Shown here: positions 15,118 through 23,378 of the stretch, one piece after another
Numbering within the stretch: the first letter of the stretch is position 1
How the letters are laid out: the number at the start of each line of letters is the position of its first letter
Assembly (NCBI GenBank): GCA_002353825.1
Contig: DEKJ01000049.1
Coordinates: 69,419 to 133,418 of the forward strand
Reading direction: 5' to 3'
From: Prevotella sp. UBA2725
Lineage (GTDB): Bacteria > Bacteroidota > Bacteroidia > Bacteroidales > Bacteroidaceae
DNA: 64,000 nt
Position numbers and translations under genes: made by a program
Notes under the pieces: model-generated
What the model saw: the letters and a program-made list of their open reading frames with translations, nothing else
Told to the model about the DNA's origin: nothing
Database searches by the model: none

Positions 15118-16398
15118 TTACTTTCTTTTATTCTTGAGGAACTCGCGGATGGCTTCATTGACATCCATCGGTTTCCCGTCCTTCATGGCAATGATGAAAC
15201 AGTCTGGGAACTTGTCGAGAATCGTTGTCCGTAGTTTCCGTATCTCATTATAGTTGGTCGAGGCACCATAGGTGTAACGAAGCAGACTGCCGTCCGTGAA
15301 ACTGTCACAGCCCTCCAAGCCTTTGAAGAGCGGACTCTTGCTATTCAGTTTCTGCTTACCGGCAAAGATCTGAATCTTGAACACGGGAGCATCCTTGGGA
15401 TCTGCATTCTTTTGGGAGACATTATTCTTAGATGTATTATCCTTAGCCGCACGCGTTGTCTGATCAACACTGCTGCGCGTCTTCTGCACCGTGCTGCGAC
15501 GTGTCCGTTGTCTGGTTGTCACAGGCTTGTCATCAGCTACCTCGGCATTGTCATCGGAGACAGCAGCTGCATTGTCCGATTCCTTATAAGGTATGTCTAT
15601 TCCCGTACCGCCATAGCGCTGCTTGTAGATCTTGAACGCCCGCACGATACCAGTAGTATAAGCATCGAGAGCAGAGTCGGTGTTGAGATAGTTCTCCTCA
15701 TCGGGGGTCGTGATGAATCCGAGCTCTAAGAGCACGGCCGGCATGGACGTCAGACGTAACACCGCGAGGTTATTCTGATGGGCTCCGCCATTCTCACGGC
15801 CCGTAGCCTTACAGACCTCCCGCTGCAGGATACGCGACAGCTCGACGCTACGTTCACGGTTCTTGTCAGCGATGAGTTCAAACATGATGTCTCCCTCGGC
15901 TGAGTTCTCCAAGCCTTTATAACGCGTTTTATAGTCCTTCTCCATGAAGATGACGGAGTTCTCACGCTTTGCCACCTCTAAGTTCTCCTGAATGCCGCGT
16001 GTACCGGTGCGTTCTCCCGTTCCGAGGGTGTAGCTCTGGAAGCCATGACTGATCTTACCGCCGGCGAGGGCGTTGATATGCACCGACATGAACAGGTCCG
16101 CCTTGTTGCGGTTGGCGATGTCGGCACGCTCATGAAGGGGGATGAAGACATCCGTCTTGCGCGTGTAGATGACCTTAACGTCCGGGCAGCTCTGCTCGAT
16201 GGCCCGACCTACAGCTAATGCATAACGCAGCGTGAGGTTCTTCTCATAAGAGATCAGCCCCTTGGCACCACAATCGTTGCCGCCGTGACCGGCATCGATG
16301 ACAAGGGTGAACGAACGGGCAGCAAAAGTCTGTGTCAGAGACAAAAAGAGAAACGATAAGATAAATAGTATTTTATGAATTGATGTCTTACGAGTCAT
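15118..16398 (-). CDS. N-acetylmuramoyl-L-alanine amidase with SPOR-like tail
   Basis: A 426-residue periplasmic enzyme from ATG 16398, with signal peptide (IHKILFILSFLFLSLTQTFA) and Amidase_3 domain at about 28-250. Zinc ligands and catalytic residues are visible in VIDAGHGGND, LFMSVHINALAG and AVLLELGF. It cuts the bond between MurNAc and the stem peptide and usually helps daughter-cell separation. A Thr/Arg-rich linker leads to a C-terminal SPOR-like domain (APVFKIQIFAGKQKL onward), which would bind denuded glycan at the septum. Extension to 16470 would overlap the upstream gene and lacks a signal peptide. Gap to the upstream gene is 11 bp. Confidence 0.9.
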   Translation of the reverse strand: MTRKTSIHKILFILSFLFLSLTQTFAARSFTLVIDAGHGGNDCGAKGLISYEKNLTLRYALAVGRAIEQSCPDVKVIYTRKTDVFIPLHERADIANRNKADLFMSVHINALAGGKISHGFQSYTLGTGERTGTRGIQENLEVAKRENSVIFMEKDYKTRYKGLENSAEGDIMFELIADKNRERSVELSRILQREVCKATGRENGGAHQNNLAVLRLTSMPAVLLELGFITTPDEENYLNTDSALDAYTTGIVRAFKIYKQRYGGTGIDIPYKESDNAAAVSDDNAEVADDKPVTTRQRTRRSTVQKTRSSVDQTTRAAKDNTSKNNVSQKNADPKDAPVFKIQIFAGKQKLNSKSPLFKGLEGCDSFTDGSLLRYTYGASTNYNEIRKLRTTILDKFPDCFIIAMKDGKPMDVNEAIREFLKNKRK

Positions 16399-16409
16399 AA
16401 TCAGTCTTT

Positions 16410-16925
16410 TCACTTCTCTGCTCCGTCGGTCACATATTTCCGCAATGCTCTCACAACACCGTTCTTCCACGTATTGATATTATCATCCGTTAGGGAGAGG
16501 GAACTGACGAGCTTGATCACATGGTCGATAGGCATGCCATAACGCAGCACACCGGAGATAAGCTTAGCATAGTTCCAGTATTCGGGATTGAACTTCCCGG
16601 ACAGGCCCTCAACAGTCGTCTTATAGCCTCGGCGGTTCTCAAACTGGAAATCGTAGCGATGGGTACCGTCGGGATTGGTCTGACGGATAATCTTACCCTT
16701 GGTCACGGTCTTAGGCAGCACGATACCTTCATCATCATCCTGCAATCCCGTAAAAATCTCATAGGGACGACCGTCGAGAAGACCTACGAAGGCCACCCAT
16801 TTATCTTTGTTGTTCTGAAAGCGCACGACATCACAGTCGAGCTCGTCCGGCCGGTCCTCAATGACCTTCGGGCGCTCATAAGAGCCATTGGCCCAGTTTT
16901 GTTGTTCTTTTTGTTGATTATCCAT
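16410..16925 (-). CDS. Stand-alone protein like the C-terminal domain of class II ribonucleotide reductase (NrdJb-like)
   Basis: A 171-residue soluble protein from ATG 16925 (an in-frame TTG at 16937 is weaker). The run KWVAFVGLLDGRPYEIFTGL, the LPKTVTKG segment and NYAKLISGVLRYGMPIDHVI are what I recall from the C-terminal part of adenosylcobalamin-dependent (class II) ribonucleotide reductases, which elsewhere is fused to the catalytic chain or encoded as NrdJb. A short acidic, Gln-rich N-terminus precedes it. No catalytic NrdJ gene is in the window, and the usual CxxC tail of the reductase is not seen. Its role may be regulatory or as a partner subunit. It opens the amidase-mlaD unit and has its own promoter. 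Confidence 0.6.
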   Translation of the reverse strand: MDNQQKEQQNWANGSYERPKVIEDRPDELDCDVVRFQNNKDKWVAFVGLLDGRPYEIFTGLQDDDEGIVLPKTVTKGKIIRQTNPDGTHRYDFQFENRRGYKTTVEGLSGKFNPEYWNYAKLISGVLRYGMPIDHVIKLVSSLSLTDDNINTWKNGVVRALRKYVTDGAEK

Positions 16926-16969
16926 GGAAAATTTCAAGCTTGCTGTACTCTATATTGTACTTTTGAGTG

Positions 16970-17051
16970 CAAAAATACCTTTTATTTTCCACAATCTATA
17001 TAAAAACACGATAAAAGAACTTATTTTTTCAGATTATTTTCCATAACTTTG
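16970..17051. promoter_or_regulatory. Back-to-back promoters
   Basis: TATTTTTG on the minus strand (16977-16970) serves the NrdJb-like gene; TAACTTTG on the plus strand (17044-17051) serves the nitroreductase at 17084. Both match TAnnTTTG. Neither has a perfect -33 TTTG. Confidence 0.5.
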
Positions 17052-17083
17052 CACAATTGGGTATTGAATTAGGTAAAACGAAC

Positions 17084-17839
17084 ATGAATCGCGAAATAAT
17101 GAATAGTATCAATCAACGGAAAAGCATCCGCAAATATGCTGACCGTGAGGTCACGGATGAATTGTTGACACGGCTTCTGCAGGAAGCCGAGCATACGCCC
17201 ACAATGGGCAATCTTCAGCTCTACAGTGTCGTGGTGACACGAAGCCAGGAGATGAAAGAGAAATTGGCTCCGGCTCATTTCAACCAGCCGATGGTGACAG
17301 GTGCTCCTGTCGTGTTGACCTTCTGCGCCGACTACCGCCGAACATCTCTCTGGGCAGAGAACCGCAAGGCAGAGCCGGGCTACGACAATCTCCTCAGTTT
17401 CATCAATGCCGCCACCGACACGCTCCTCTATTGTCAGACGTTCTGCAACCTCGCGGAAGAAGCAGGCCTGGGCACGTGCTTCCTCGGCACGACAGTCTAC
17501 ATGCCGCAGATGATCATCGACACGCTCCACTTGCCGAAGCTCACATTCCCCGTGGCGACAATCACACTCGGCTGGCCTGACGAGAACCCGGCACAGAGCG
17601 ACCGCTTGCCTATCGAGGCCATCCTACACAAAGAGACCTACGACGATTATACGCCCGAGAAGATAGACAAGTTCTATTCTTACAAGGAGTCGTTGCCGGA
17701 GAACAAACATTTCGTTGAGATCAACCATAAGGAGACGCTGGCCCAAATCTTCACAGACATCCGTTACACCCGCAAGGACAACGAGGCGATGTCGGATGGT
17801 CTCGTCAAAGCACTCAGGAACCAGGGATTCATCAAGTAA
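17084..17839 (+). CDS. Nitroreductase-family FMN oxidoreductase (NfsA-like)
   Basis: A 251-residue protein from ATG 17084. The N-terminal SINQRKSIRKYADREV is the FMN-phosphate binding motif of the family, TPTMGNLQLYSVVV is the second conserved segment, and EEAGLGTCFLG the third. Length and the C-terminal extension fit NfsA/FRP-type NADPH oxidoreductases that reduce flavins, nitroaromatics or quinones by two electrons. The acyltransferase-like gene starts 10 bp downstream and is probably co-transcribed. Substrate cannot be told from sequence. Confidence 0.85.
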   Translation: MNREIMNSINQRKSIRKYADREVTDELLTRLLQEAEHTPTMGNLQLYSVVVTRSQEMKEKLAPAHFNQPMVTGAPVVLTFCADYRRTSLWAENRKAEPGYDNLLSFINAATDTLLYCQTFCNLAEEAGLGTCFLGTTVYMPQMIIDTLHLPKLTFPVATITLGWPDENPAQSDRLPIEAILHKETYDDYTPEKIDKFYSYKESLPENKHFVEINHKETLAQIFTDIRYTRKDNEAMSDGLVKALRNQGFIK

Positions 17840-17849
17840 GGATCAAGCA

Positions 17850-18992
17850 ATGACTGCCATTCAGATTATACCCGTTGAAAACAGCCGTCAACGCAAGGCT
17901 TTTCTCAATTTCTTCTATGACCTTTATCGCGACTGTCCCTATGCCGTTCCTTACCTATACATCGCTGAGAAGCTCACGCTAAGACCTGACTCCAACCCCG
18001 CTTTTGCCTTCTGTGAAGCTCAGTGCTTCCTTGCCCTCAAGGACGGAAAGGTGGCAGGGCGTGTCGCCGCCATCATCAACCGTCGTGCCAACGAGCACTG
18101 GCAGCGGAAGATGGTACGCTTCGGATGGTTCGACTTCGTCGATGACCCCGCAGTCTCGGAGGCACTGCTCAAGGCTGTCGCCGACTGGGGAAAAGCGAAA
18201 GGCATGACGGAGATTGCCGGACCTTTTGGCTTTGAGGACATGGACCGCGAAGGGATGCTCGTCGAAGGTTTCGACCATCTCTCTACGATGTACATCAACT
18301 ACAACTATCCTTACTATGCCAAGCACATGGAGCGGCTCGGATTCGAGAAGGATAACGACTACGTAGAATACGAGATTAAAGTACCGGAGGTGACGCCCGA
18401 GAAGTTCTCGCGCACGGCAGCACTGATAGAGAAACGTTATCATCTCGAGCCACGTAAGTTCAACCACCACGACATGACGAAAGGTGGCAGAGGACGCGAA
18501 CTGTTCAACATCCTGAACATCACATACAGTAACCTTTACGGCTACTCCCATCTCTCCGACGACCAGATAGACACCATCGTCAACAACTATATCAAGCTCG
18601 CTGACCTCAACCTCGTGACGTGTGTCGTCGACACGGAGAAGAACGACAAGATGGTGGGATTCGGCGTCTCCTTCCCGTCTTTCTCCGAGGCTTTGCGCAA
18701 GACGCACGACGGCCACCTCTTACCACTCGGATGGTGGCAGTTGCTGAAGGTTTTGAAATGGCACAAGACTCCTGTTGTCGATCTTCTGCTCATCGGCGTA
18801 CTGCCCGAGTACCGCATGAAAGGCGCCAACGCCATCATCTTCAATGATCTCATCTCCTGGTACCGCCGTTACGGTTTCAAATATGCTGTCACAGGACCGC
18901 AGATGGAAACGAATAAAGGTGTGCTGTCTCAGTGGCAATATCTTGAGTCGGAAGAGATCCGTCGCCACCGCATGTATGTCAAAAATATTTAG
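17850..18992 (+). CDS. GNAT-fold acyltransferase-like protein, paralogue of 46283-47428
   Basis: A 380-residue soluble protein that is clearly homologous over its whole length to the 381-residue protein at 46283-47428. Shared motifs are KDGKV-GRV-AIIN, WGK-x-x-GM, YNYPYY-x-x-HME, LKWH and TGPQ-ETN. The order resembles the widespread ~380-residue GNAT-like family to which the bacterial ceramide synthase (bCerS) of Caulobacter belongs, as I remember it. If so, it would N-acylate a long-chain amine or amino acid using acyl-CoA or acyl-ACP. No serine palmitoyltransferase is in the window, so sphingolipid synthesis cannot be shown here. The gene follows a nitroreductase by 10 bp. Confidence 0.6.
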   Translation: MTAIQIIPVENSRQRKAFLNFFYDLYRDCPYAVPYLYIAEKLTLRPDSNPAFAFCEAQCFLALKDGKVAGRVAAIINRRANEHWQRKMVRFGWFDFVDDPAVSEALLKAVADWGKAKGMTEIAGPFGFEDMDREGMLVEGFDHLSTMYINYNYPYYAKHMERLGFEKDNDYVEYEIKVPEVTPEKFSRTAALIEKRYHLEPRKFNHHDMTKGGRGRELFNILNITYSNLYGYSHLSDDQIDTIVNNYIKLADLNLVTCVVDTEKNDKMVGFGVSFPSFSEALRKTHDGHLLPLGWWQLLKVLKWHKTPVVDLLLIGVLPEYRMKGANAIIFNDLISWYRRYGFKYAVTGPQMETNKGVLSQWQYLESEEIRRHRMYVKNI

Positions 18993-19006
18993 ATAAAATA
19001 TGGTTC

Positions 19007-19067
19007 GCATCACCGCGTAGCGAATAGCGTAGCCATCTTTAAAATCTTTATGATCCGTGTGAGAAAA
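19007..19067. repeat. Family A repeat, right half
   Basis: GCATCACCGCGTAGCGAATA, GCGTAGCCATCTTTAAAATC and TTTATGATCCGTGTGAGAAA run in order here, matching the right half of the complete copy at 21816-21935. It lies between the acyltransferase-like gene and the next nitroreductase. Confidence 0.75.
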
Positions 19068-19131
19068 AAGATCTTCAGAGGAATCGAATGCGTGGATGAA
19101 TTAAAAAGGATAAGCAAAAAACATTCATTAT

Positions 19132-19656
19132 ATGGATAACGAAATTCTGAAAAACATCAAGGAGCGCCGCTCCGTGCGCCGCTTCAAACAGGAACAGATC
19201 ACAGACGAGGAGCTCAACACGGTCCTCGAGGCCGGCACATGGGCTCCCACAGGCATGGGCACCCAGGCTCCCTTCATCGTCGCCGTACAGAACGAGGAGC
19301 AGAAAGCCGTGCTTTCAAAGATCAACGCAGAGATCATGGGCACGAAGTCGGATCCTTACTACAGTGCCCCAACCCATATCTATGTCTTTGCCCCGAAAGA
19401 CAATGCCAACAACGTCAAAGACGGCAGTCTCATCCTCGGCACGATGATGCTCGCCGCCCACTCCATCGGCCTCGGTTCCTGCTGGATCAACCGTGTCGAC
19501 AAGATGGTTGCCTATCCAGAGATGCAGCAGCTCATGAAGGAATGGGGCCTGCCCGACGGCCTCATCGGTGTCGGTTCCCTCGCCATCGGCTATCCCGACG
19601 GTGCTCCGCATGCCGCCAAGCCACGCAAAGACGGATATTACCGAGTCATCAAGTAA
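19132..19656 (+). CDS. Nitroreductase-family FMN oxidoreductase, short type
   Basis: A 174-residue protein with IKERRSVRRFKQEQIT (FMN-phosphate binding) at residues 7-22, GTWAPTGMGTQAPFIV as the second motif and AHSIGLGSCWINRV as the third. This is the short single-domain type that forms a dimer with FMN at the interface and often reduces quinones, nitro compounds or flavins. It is distinct from the longer enzyme at 17084. It is probably transcribed alone: a family A repeat half lies upstream and a palindromic repeat downstream. Confidence 0.87.
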   Translation: MDNEILKNIKERRSVRRFKQEQITDEELNTVLEAGTWAPTGMGTQAPFIVAVQNEEQKAVLSKINAEIMGTKSDPYYSAPTHIYVFAPKDNANNVKDGSLILGTMMLAAHSIGLGSCWINRVDKMVAYPEMQQLMKEWGLPDGLIGVGSLAIGYPDGAPHAAKPRKDGYYRVIK

Positions 19657-19661
19657 GAGTA

Positions 19662-19692
19662 AGTGTTGTGTATGCAGTCACATAGTGACTGC
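19662..19692. repeat. Repeat with AGTCACATAGTGACT hairpin, copy 1
   Basis: GCAGTCACATAGTGACTGC at 19674-19692 is a palindrome. The preceding bases also match the copy at 25416-25445 (about 29 bases with two or three differences). Both copies follow a gene end. Could act as a terminator hairpin, though no T tract follows. Confidence 0.55.
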
Positions 19693-19721
19693 CCACATGA
19701 CATAATAATATTGACATTTTA

Positions 19722-21794
19722 ATGCAAATATCTTTTCATCACAAATTAATCTATGCCCTTCCCCTCGCCCTGCTCTGCACGACAGGCATGGCGCAGAAGC
19801 GCGCATTCACCATCGAGGATGTCTATCGCGTGAAGACGGCCTATGGCATCACGGCCACAGCCTCGGGCAAGATGGCCTATACCCTCAGCACCTCTGACCT
19901 CTATCAGCAGAAGTCAACATCGAACATCTACACCGCCGACAGCAGAGCCGTGACAACGGACGGCAAGAGCTACGCCCCGGAATGGAGCGCCGACGGCAAG
20001 TACATCTATTACACATCATCGCGCAGCGGCCTTCCGCAGGTGTGGCGCGCCGAGGCCACCAACCCATCAGCTGCCGTGCAACTGACCGATTATCAGTTGG
20101 GCGTGCAGGGAGCAGTAGTGTCGCCCAACGGCCGTTACATCGCCTTCGCCGCTGAGGTAGACCCTGATCTCAAAGATGCTGACGGCTCACTAAACAAGAA
20201 AGCCAACGAGACGAAAGCGAAGAACCCTATCCAGGCGCACACGAGCGACCGCCTGCTCTTCCGTCACTGGACAGAATACACCGACGGCAAATACTGGCAC
20301 ATCATCGTCTACGACACGGTGAACAAGACCTACACCGACGTCACACCGGGGCAGTTCCATTCCCCCGTGTTCTCACCCTCGGGTCCCTCGGGCTTCGTCT
20401 TCTCACCCGACAGCCGTGAACTGTGCTATCTCAGCAACCACGACGCCCGTCCCGAGGCCAGCACGAACTGTGATCTGTGGACGGTGCCAGTCAATGGCGG
20501 CGAGGCAAAGAACCTCACGGCCGACAACAAGGCGTGGGACGGCTCACCTCAGTATTCGCCCGACGGCCGTTATATCGCCTACCGTTTCCAGCGCATGCCG
20601 GGCTACGAGAGCGACCGTTTCATCCTCGGACTCATCGACCGCAAGACGGGTGCTAAGCGTGTGCTCACGGAGACCTTCGACAACTGGGTCGACGACTATA
20701 AATGGTCGGACGACTCGAAGAAGATCTATTTCCTCGGTGAGGTGCGGGGTGCCGAGCCGCTTTATGAGCTCGACGTCAAGACCGGCAAACGGCGCTGTCT
20801 CATCGCCGACAAAGCGATCTCCGGCTTCGACTTCGACGGCAAGGGTAACCTCTGGTTCTCATATTCCACCACGGGCAAGCCGACAGCGATCTACCAGACG
20901 ACGCTGAAGAACCCGCGGAAGATCACGCAGGTAACGCATTACAACGACTCCTTAGAAGCAGCCGTCGACATCCGGCCGTCCGAGCAGATGTGGGTCAAAG
21001 GGGCTGACGGCGACTCCGTGGAGGTGTTCATCGTCAAGCCGCACGACTTCGACCCTGCTAAGAAATATCCGCTCGTCATCAATGTCCATGGCGGTCCGCA
21101 GATGCAATGGATGAACTCCTTCCGCGCCGACTGGCAGGTCTATCCCGGTGCAGGTTACGTCGTGGCTTATCCTAACCCGCACGGCTCGACGGGCTACGGT
21201 CAGAAGTTCTGCCGCGATATCAGTGGTTCCTGGGGTGGACGTCCTTTCGAGGATGTCATGAAGGTCACCGACGCCCTCGCACAGCTGTCGTATGTCGACT
21301 CCACACGCATGGGTGCCATGGGATGGAGCTACGGCGGTTACTTCATGAACTGGCTGCAAGGACAAACGAAACGGTTCAAGTGTCTCGCCTCGATGATGGG
21401 CCTCTACGACCTGCGCTCGATGTGGGGCGGCACGGAGGAACTGTGGTTCCCGAACTTCGACCTCGAGGGACAGCCGTGGAACTCAGAGCTCTATAAGAAA
21501 TGGAGCCCGTCGGAGTATGTGAAGAACTTCGCCACACCGACACTCATCATCACCGGTGAGCGCGACTACCGCGTGCCTTACACCCAGGCCCTGCAGTATT
21601 TCTCCACGCTGCAGACCCTCGGCATCCCGAGCCGCATCATCGTCTTCGATAACGACGGTCACTGGCCGAGCACCCTCAAGTCGATGCCCCTCTATTACAA
21701 TGCTCACCTCGAGTGGTTCCATAAATACCTCGGTGGTGCACCCGCGCCGTGGAGCACAGAGGAGATGGTGAAGAAGGCACCGTGGGAGAAATAG
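19722..21794 (+). CDS. S9 family prolyl oligopeptidase / dipeptidyl peptidase
   Basis: A 690-residue exported peptidase with signal peptide (LIYALPLALLCTTGMAQ). Residues about 30-400 form a beta-propeller with repeats such as PEWSADGKYIYYTS and SPQYSPDGRYIAYR. The C-terminal alpha/beta-hydrolase has catalytic Ser in MGWSYGGYF (about residue 536), Asp in TGERDYRVPY (about 614) and His in DNDGHWPST (about 646). It resembles the DPP5/acylaminoacyl-peptidase branch that trims dipeptides in the periplasm of peptide-using Bacteroidales. It stands alone between repeats. Confidence 0.92.
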   Translation: MQISFHHKLIYALPLALLCTTGMAQKRAFTIEDVYRVKTAYGITATASGKMAYTLSTSDLYQQKSTSNIYTADSRAVTTDGKSYAPEWSADGKYIYYTSSRSGLPQVWRAEATNPSAAVQLTDYQLGVQGAVVSPNGRYIAFAAEVDPDLKDADGSLNKKANETKAKNPIQAHTSDRLLFRHWTEYTDGKYWHIIVYDTVNKTYTDVTPGQFHSPVFSPSGPSGFVFSPDSRELCYLSNHDARPEASTNCDLWTVPVNGGEAKNLTADNKAWDGSPQYSPDGRYIAYRFQRMPGYESDRFILGLIDRKTGAKRVLTETFDNWVDDYKWSDDSKKIYFLGEVRGAEPLYELDVKTGKRRCLIADKAISGFDFDGKGNLWFSYSTTGKPTAIYQTTLKNPRKITQVTHYNDSLEAAVDIRPSEQMWVKGADGDSVEVFIVKPHDFDPAKKYPLVINVHGGPQMQWMNSFRADWQVYPGAGYVVAYPNPHGSTGYGQKFCRDISGSWGGRPFEDVMKVTDALAQLSYVDSTRMGAMGWSYGGYFMNWLQGQTKRFKCLASMMGLYDLRSMWGGTEELWFPNFDLEGQPWNSELYKKWSPSEYVKNFATPTLIITGERDYRVPYTQALQYFSTLQTLGIPSRIIVFDNDGHWPSTLKSMPLYYNAHLEWFHKYLGGAPAPWSTEEMVKKAPWEK

Positions 21795-21815
21795 ATTTTT
21801 TACGATGATTTCTTA

Positions 21816-21935
21816 TTTCACACGGATTTTAAAGATTTTAAAGATTGTTACGCCGCTTTGCGGCTACACATACCATAGCATCACCGCGTAGCGAATAGCG
21901 TAGCCATCTTTAAAATCTTTAAGATCCGTGTGAAA
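21816..21935. repeat. Family A MITE-like repeat, complete copy
   Basis: About 120 bp with terminal inverted repeats of about 30 bp: TTTCACACGGATTTTAAAGA onward on the left and its complement ending AAGATCCGTGTGAAA on the right. Inside lie the GTTACGCCGC-TTT-GCGGC hairpin and a GCGTAGCGAATAGCGTAGC stretch. Other copies or halves lie at 19007, 41888, 54000, 57149 and 57393. No coding capacity. It fills the gap between the S9 peptidase and the penicillin-binding protein. Confidence 0.8.
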
Positions 21936-21982
21936 ATATCATCTATGTGATCTATGACGAAACCAGAACAACTCTTATCATA

Positions 21983-23152
21983 ATGCTCCACATAAAAAAG
22001 ATTCTATTTTCTCTTTTTCTTCTCCTCCCCCTCTCCCTCTCCGCTCAGAACACCACGCACACCACCGAGACGCTGCAACAGTTGGCGGTGCGTCTGCTCA
22101 ACGGCAAGCAGGGGAGCATCGTCGCTATCGAACCGAAGACGGGCCGGATCCTCGCCCTTGTCAGTCGTGACAAGATTGGCGACGGCATCAACCGTGCCGT
22201 CTCGACGACCTATTCGCCCGGCTCGACGTTCAAGACAGCACAGGCATTGTACCTTCTCTCCTCCGGCTGGCTCAGTCCCGAGCAGACCTATCCCTGCCAC
22301 AGAGGATTCTACTATGATGGCATCCATGTCGGCTGCCACGTTCACAAAGCTCCACTCGACCTCGTCGGTGCCATCGGACAGTCGTGCAACAGTTATTTCT
22401 GCAAGGCGTTTCAGGAATATATGGACGACCGCAGTTTCACTCTGACCAAATGGCGGGCCATCAACCACTGGGCCCGCTTCATGCACAGTCTCGGCCTCGG
22501 CATCCGCATCGCACCCTCGCTCACCGACGAGGCACGTGGCGTCATTCCCGACTCCACCTACCTCCGCAACCACTACCGGGCATGGAACGGCACGACGATC
22601 ATGTGGATGGGCATGGGGCAAGGCGAAGTCAAGACCTCACCGTTGCAGCTCTGTAACCTCGCCGCCCTCATTGCCAACGGCGGCTGGTGGATAACGCCGC
22701 ATTTTGATAACAACAATCAAGGCTCCAAGAATCAAAGCATCGACAGCATTCCTGCGGTCAAGCCCGTCCGTCATGAGTCCTTGGCGACCCCCGAGGCCCT
22801 TGCCCTCGTACAGCGTGGCATGCGTCTCTGTGTCACCCACGGCACGGCAGCAGCTATCAACACGCCCGCCTACCGTATCTGCGGCAAGACAGGCACAGCA
22901 GAGAACAAAGGAGAAGACCACAGTGCCTTCATGGGCTACGCCCCGATGACCAATGCCCGTGTTGCCGTCAGCGTCTACGTCGAGAACGGTGGCTTCGGTG
23001 CCGACCTCGCTGCCCCCATCGCATCTCTCATCATAGAGAAAGCCCTCACCGGTCACCTCTCCCCTGCCTCAGAAGCAAAAGCAAAGCGTTGGGCGAGACG
23101 CAACGTCAAGATAACGCCAGTGGAGGTTCCTATCAACTTTGATGATCTTTAG
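21983..23152 (+). CDS. Short penicillin-binding protein (transpeptidase domain only)
   Basis: A 389-residue exported protein from ATG 21983, where a signal peptide begins (IKKILFSLFLLLPLSLSAQ). The three penicillin-binding motifs are present: S-x-x-K in PGSTFKTA (about residue 80), S-x-N in GQSCNSYF and KTGT in CGKTGTAEN (about residue 301). The sequence resembles the catalytic half of class B PBPs, with the TSPLQLCNLAALIANGG segment, but lacks the N-terminal pedestal domain and a membrane anchor. At 389 residues it is far shorter than PBP2 or PBP3 (about 600). It may be a specialised peptidoglycan cross-linking enzyme or a carboxypeptidase. Confidence 0.85.
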   Translation: MLHIKKILFSLFLLLPLSLSAQNTTHTTETLQQLAVRLLNGKQGSIVAIEPKTGRILALVSRDKIGDGINRAVSTTYSPGSTFKTAQALYLLSSGWLSPEQTYPCHRGFYYDGIHVGCHVHKAPLDLVGAIGQSCNSYFCKAFQEYMDDRSFTLTKWRAINHWARFMHSLGLGIRIAPSLTDEARGVIPDSTYLRNHYRAWNGTTIMWMGMGQGEVKTSPLQLCNLAALIANGGWWITPHFDNNNQGSKNQSIDSIPAVKPVRHESLATPEALALVQRGMRLCVTHGTAAAINTPAYRICGKTGTAENKGEDHSAFMGYAPMTNARVAVSVYVENGGFGADLAAPIASLIIEKALTGHLSPASEAKAKRWARRNVKITPVEVPINFDDL

Positions 23153-23154
23153 CC

Positions 23155-23252
23155 GACACGTGACAACCAATGGGCTGACACGTGCCAAACAATTGGCCGC
23201 CACGTGCCAACCAATTGGCCGACACGTGCCAACCAATTGGCCGACACGTGAC
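23155..23252. repeat. Five-unit 22-bp tandem array with two alternating palindromes
   Basis: CACGTG recurs at 23157, 23179, 23201, 23223 and 23245, exactly every 22 bp. Between neighbours sits CCAATTGG or a variant, whose centre is 11 bp from the CACGTG centre, so palindrome centres follow each other every 11 bp. The unit is GACACGTGCCAACCAATTGG plus CC. It begins directly after the PBP stop codon. There are no spacers, so this is not CRISPR. Confidence 0.85.
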
Positions 23253-23280
23253 AAACACCATAAGCTCTTTATGTAATCAA

Positions 23281-23312
23281 CATCCCTCCCTTTAGGGAGG
23301 GCTTGGGTAGGC
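23281..23312. repeat. Small palindromic repeat (half family C-like)
   Basis: CCCTCCCTTTAGGGAGGG at 23284-23301 is a palindrome followed by CTTGGGTAGGC and a short T run. A related palindrome CCCCTCCTAAAGGAGGGG is at 35324-35341. It may work as a terminator for the PBP gene. Confidence 0.5.
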
Positions 23313-23328
23313 TTTTTCCTAAAAACAT

Positions 23329-23359
23329 TTTGCCAACCCAATTTAAACTCGTATCTTTG
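23329..23359 (+). promoter_or_regulatory. dnaG promoter
   Basis: TTTG (23329-23332), 19 bp, TATCTTTG (23352-23359): a full consensus match. The ATG at 23379 is about 20 bp beyond, so the leader is short. Confidence 0.75.
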
Positions 23360-23378
23360 CAACATAGGGAATACAATC

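Noticed and set aside
23155..23252. CRISPR array
   Set aside because: Units are contiguous at 22 bp with no variable spacers and there are no cas genes.
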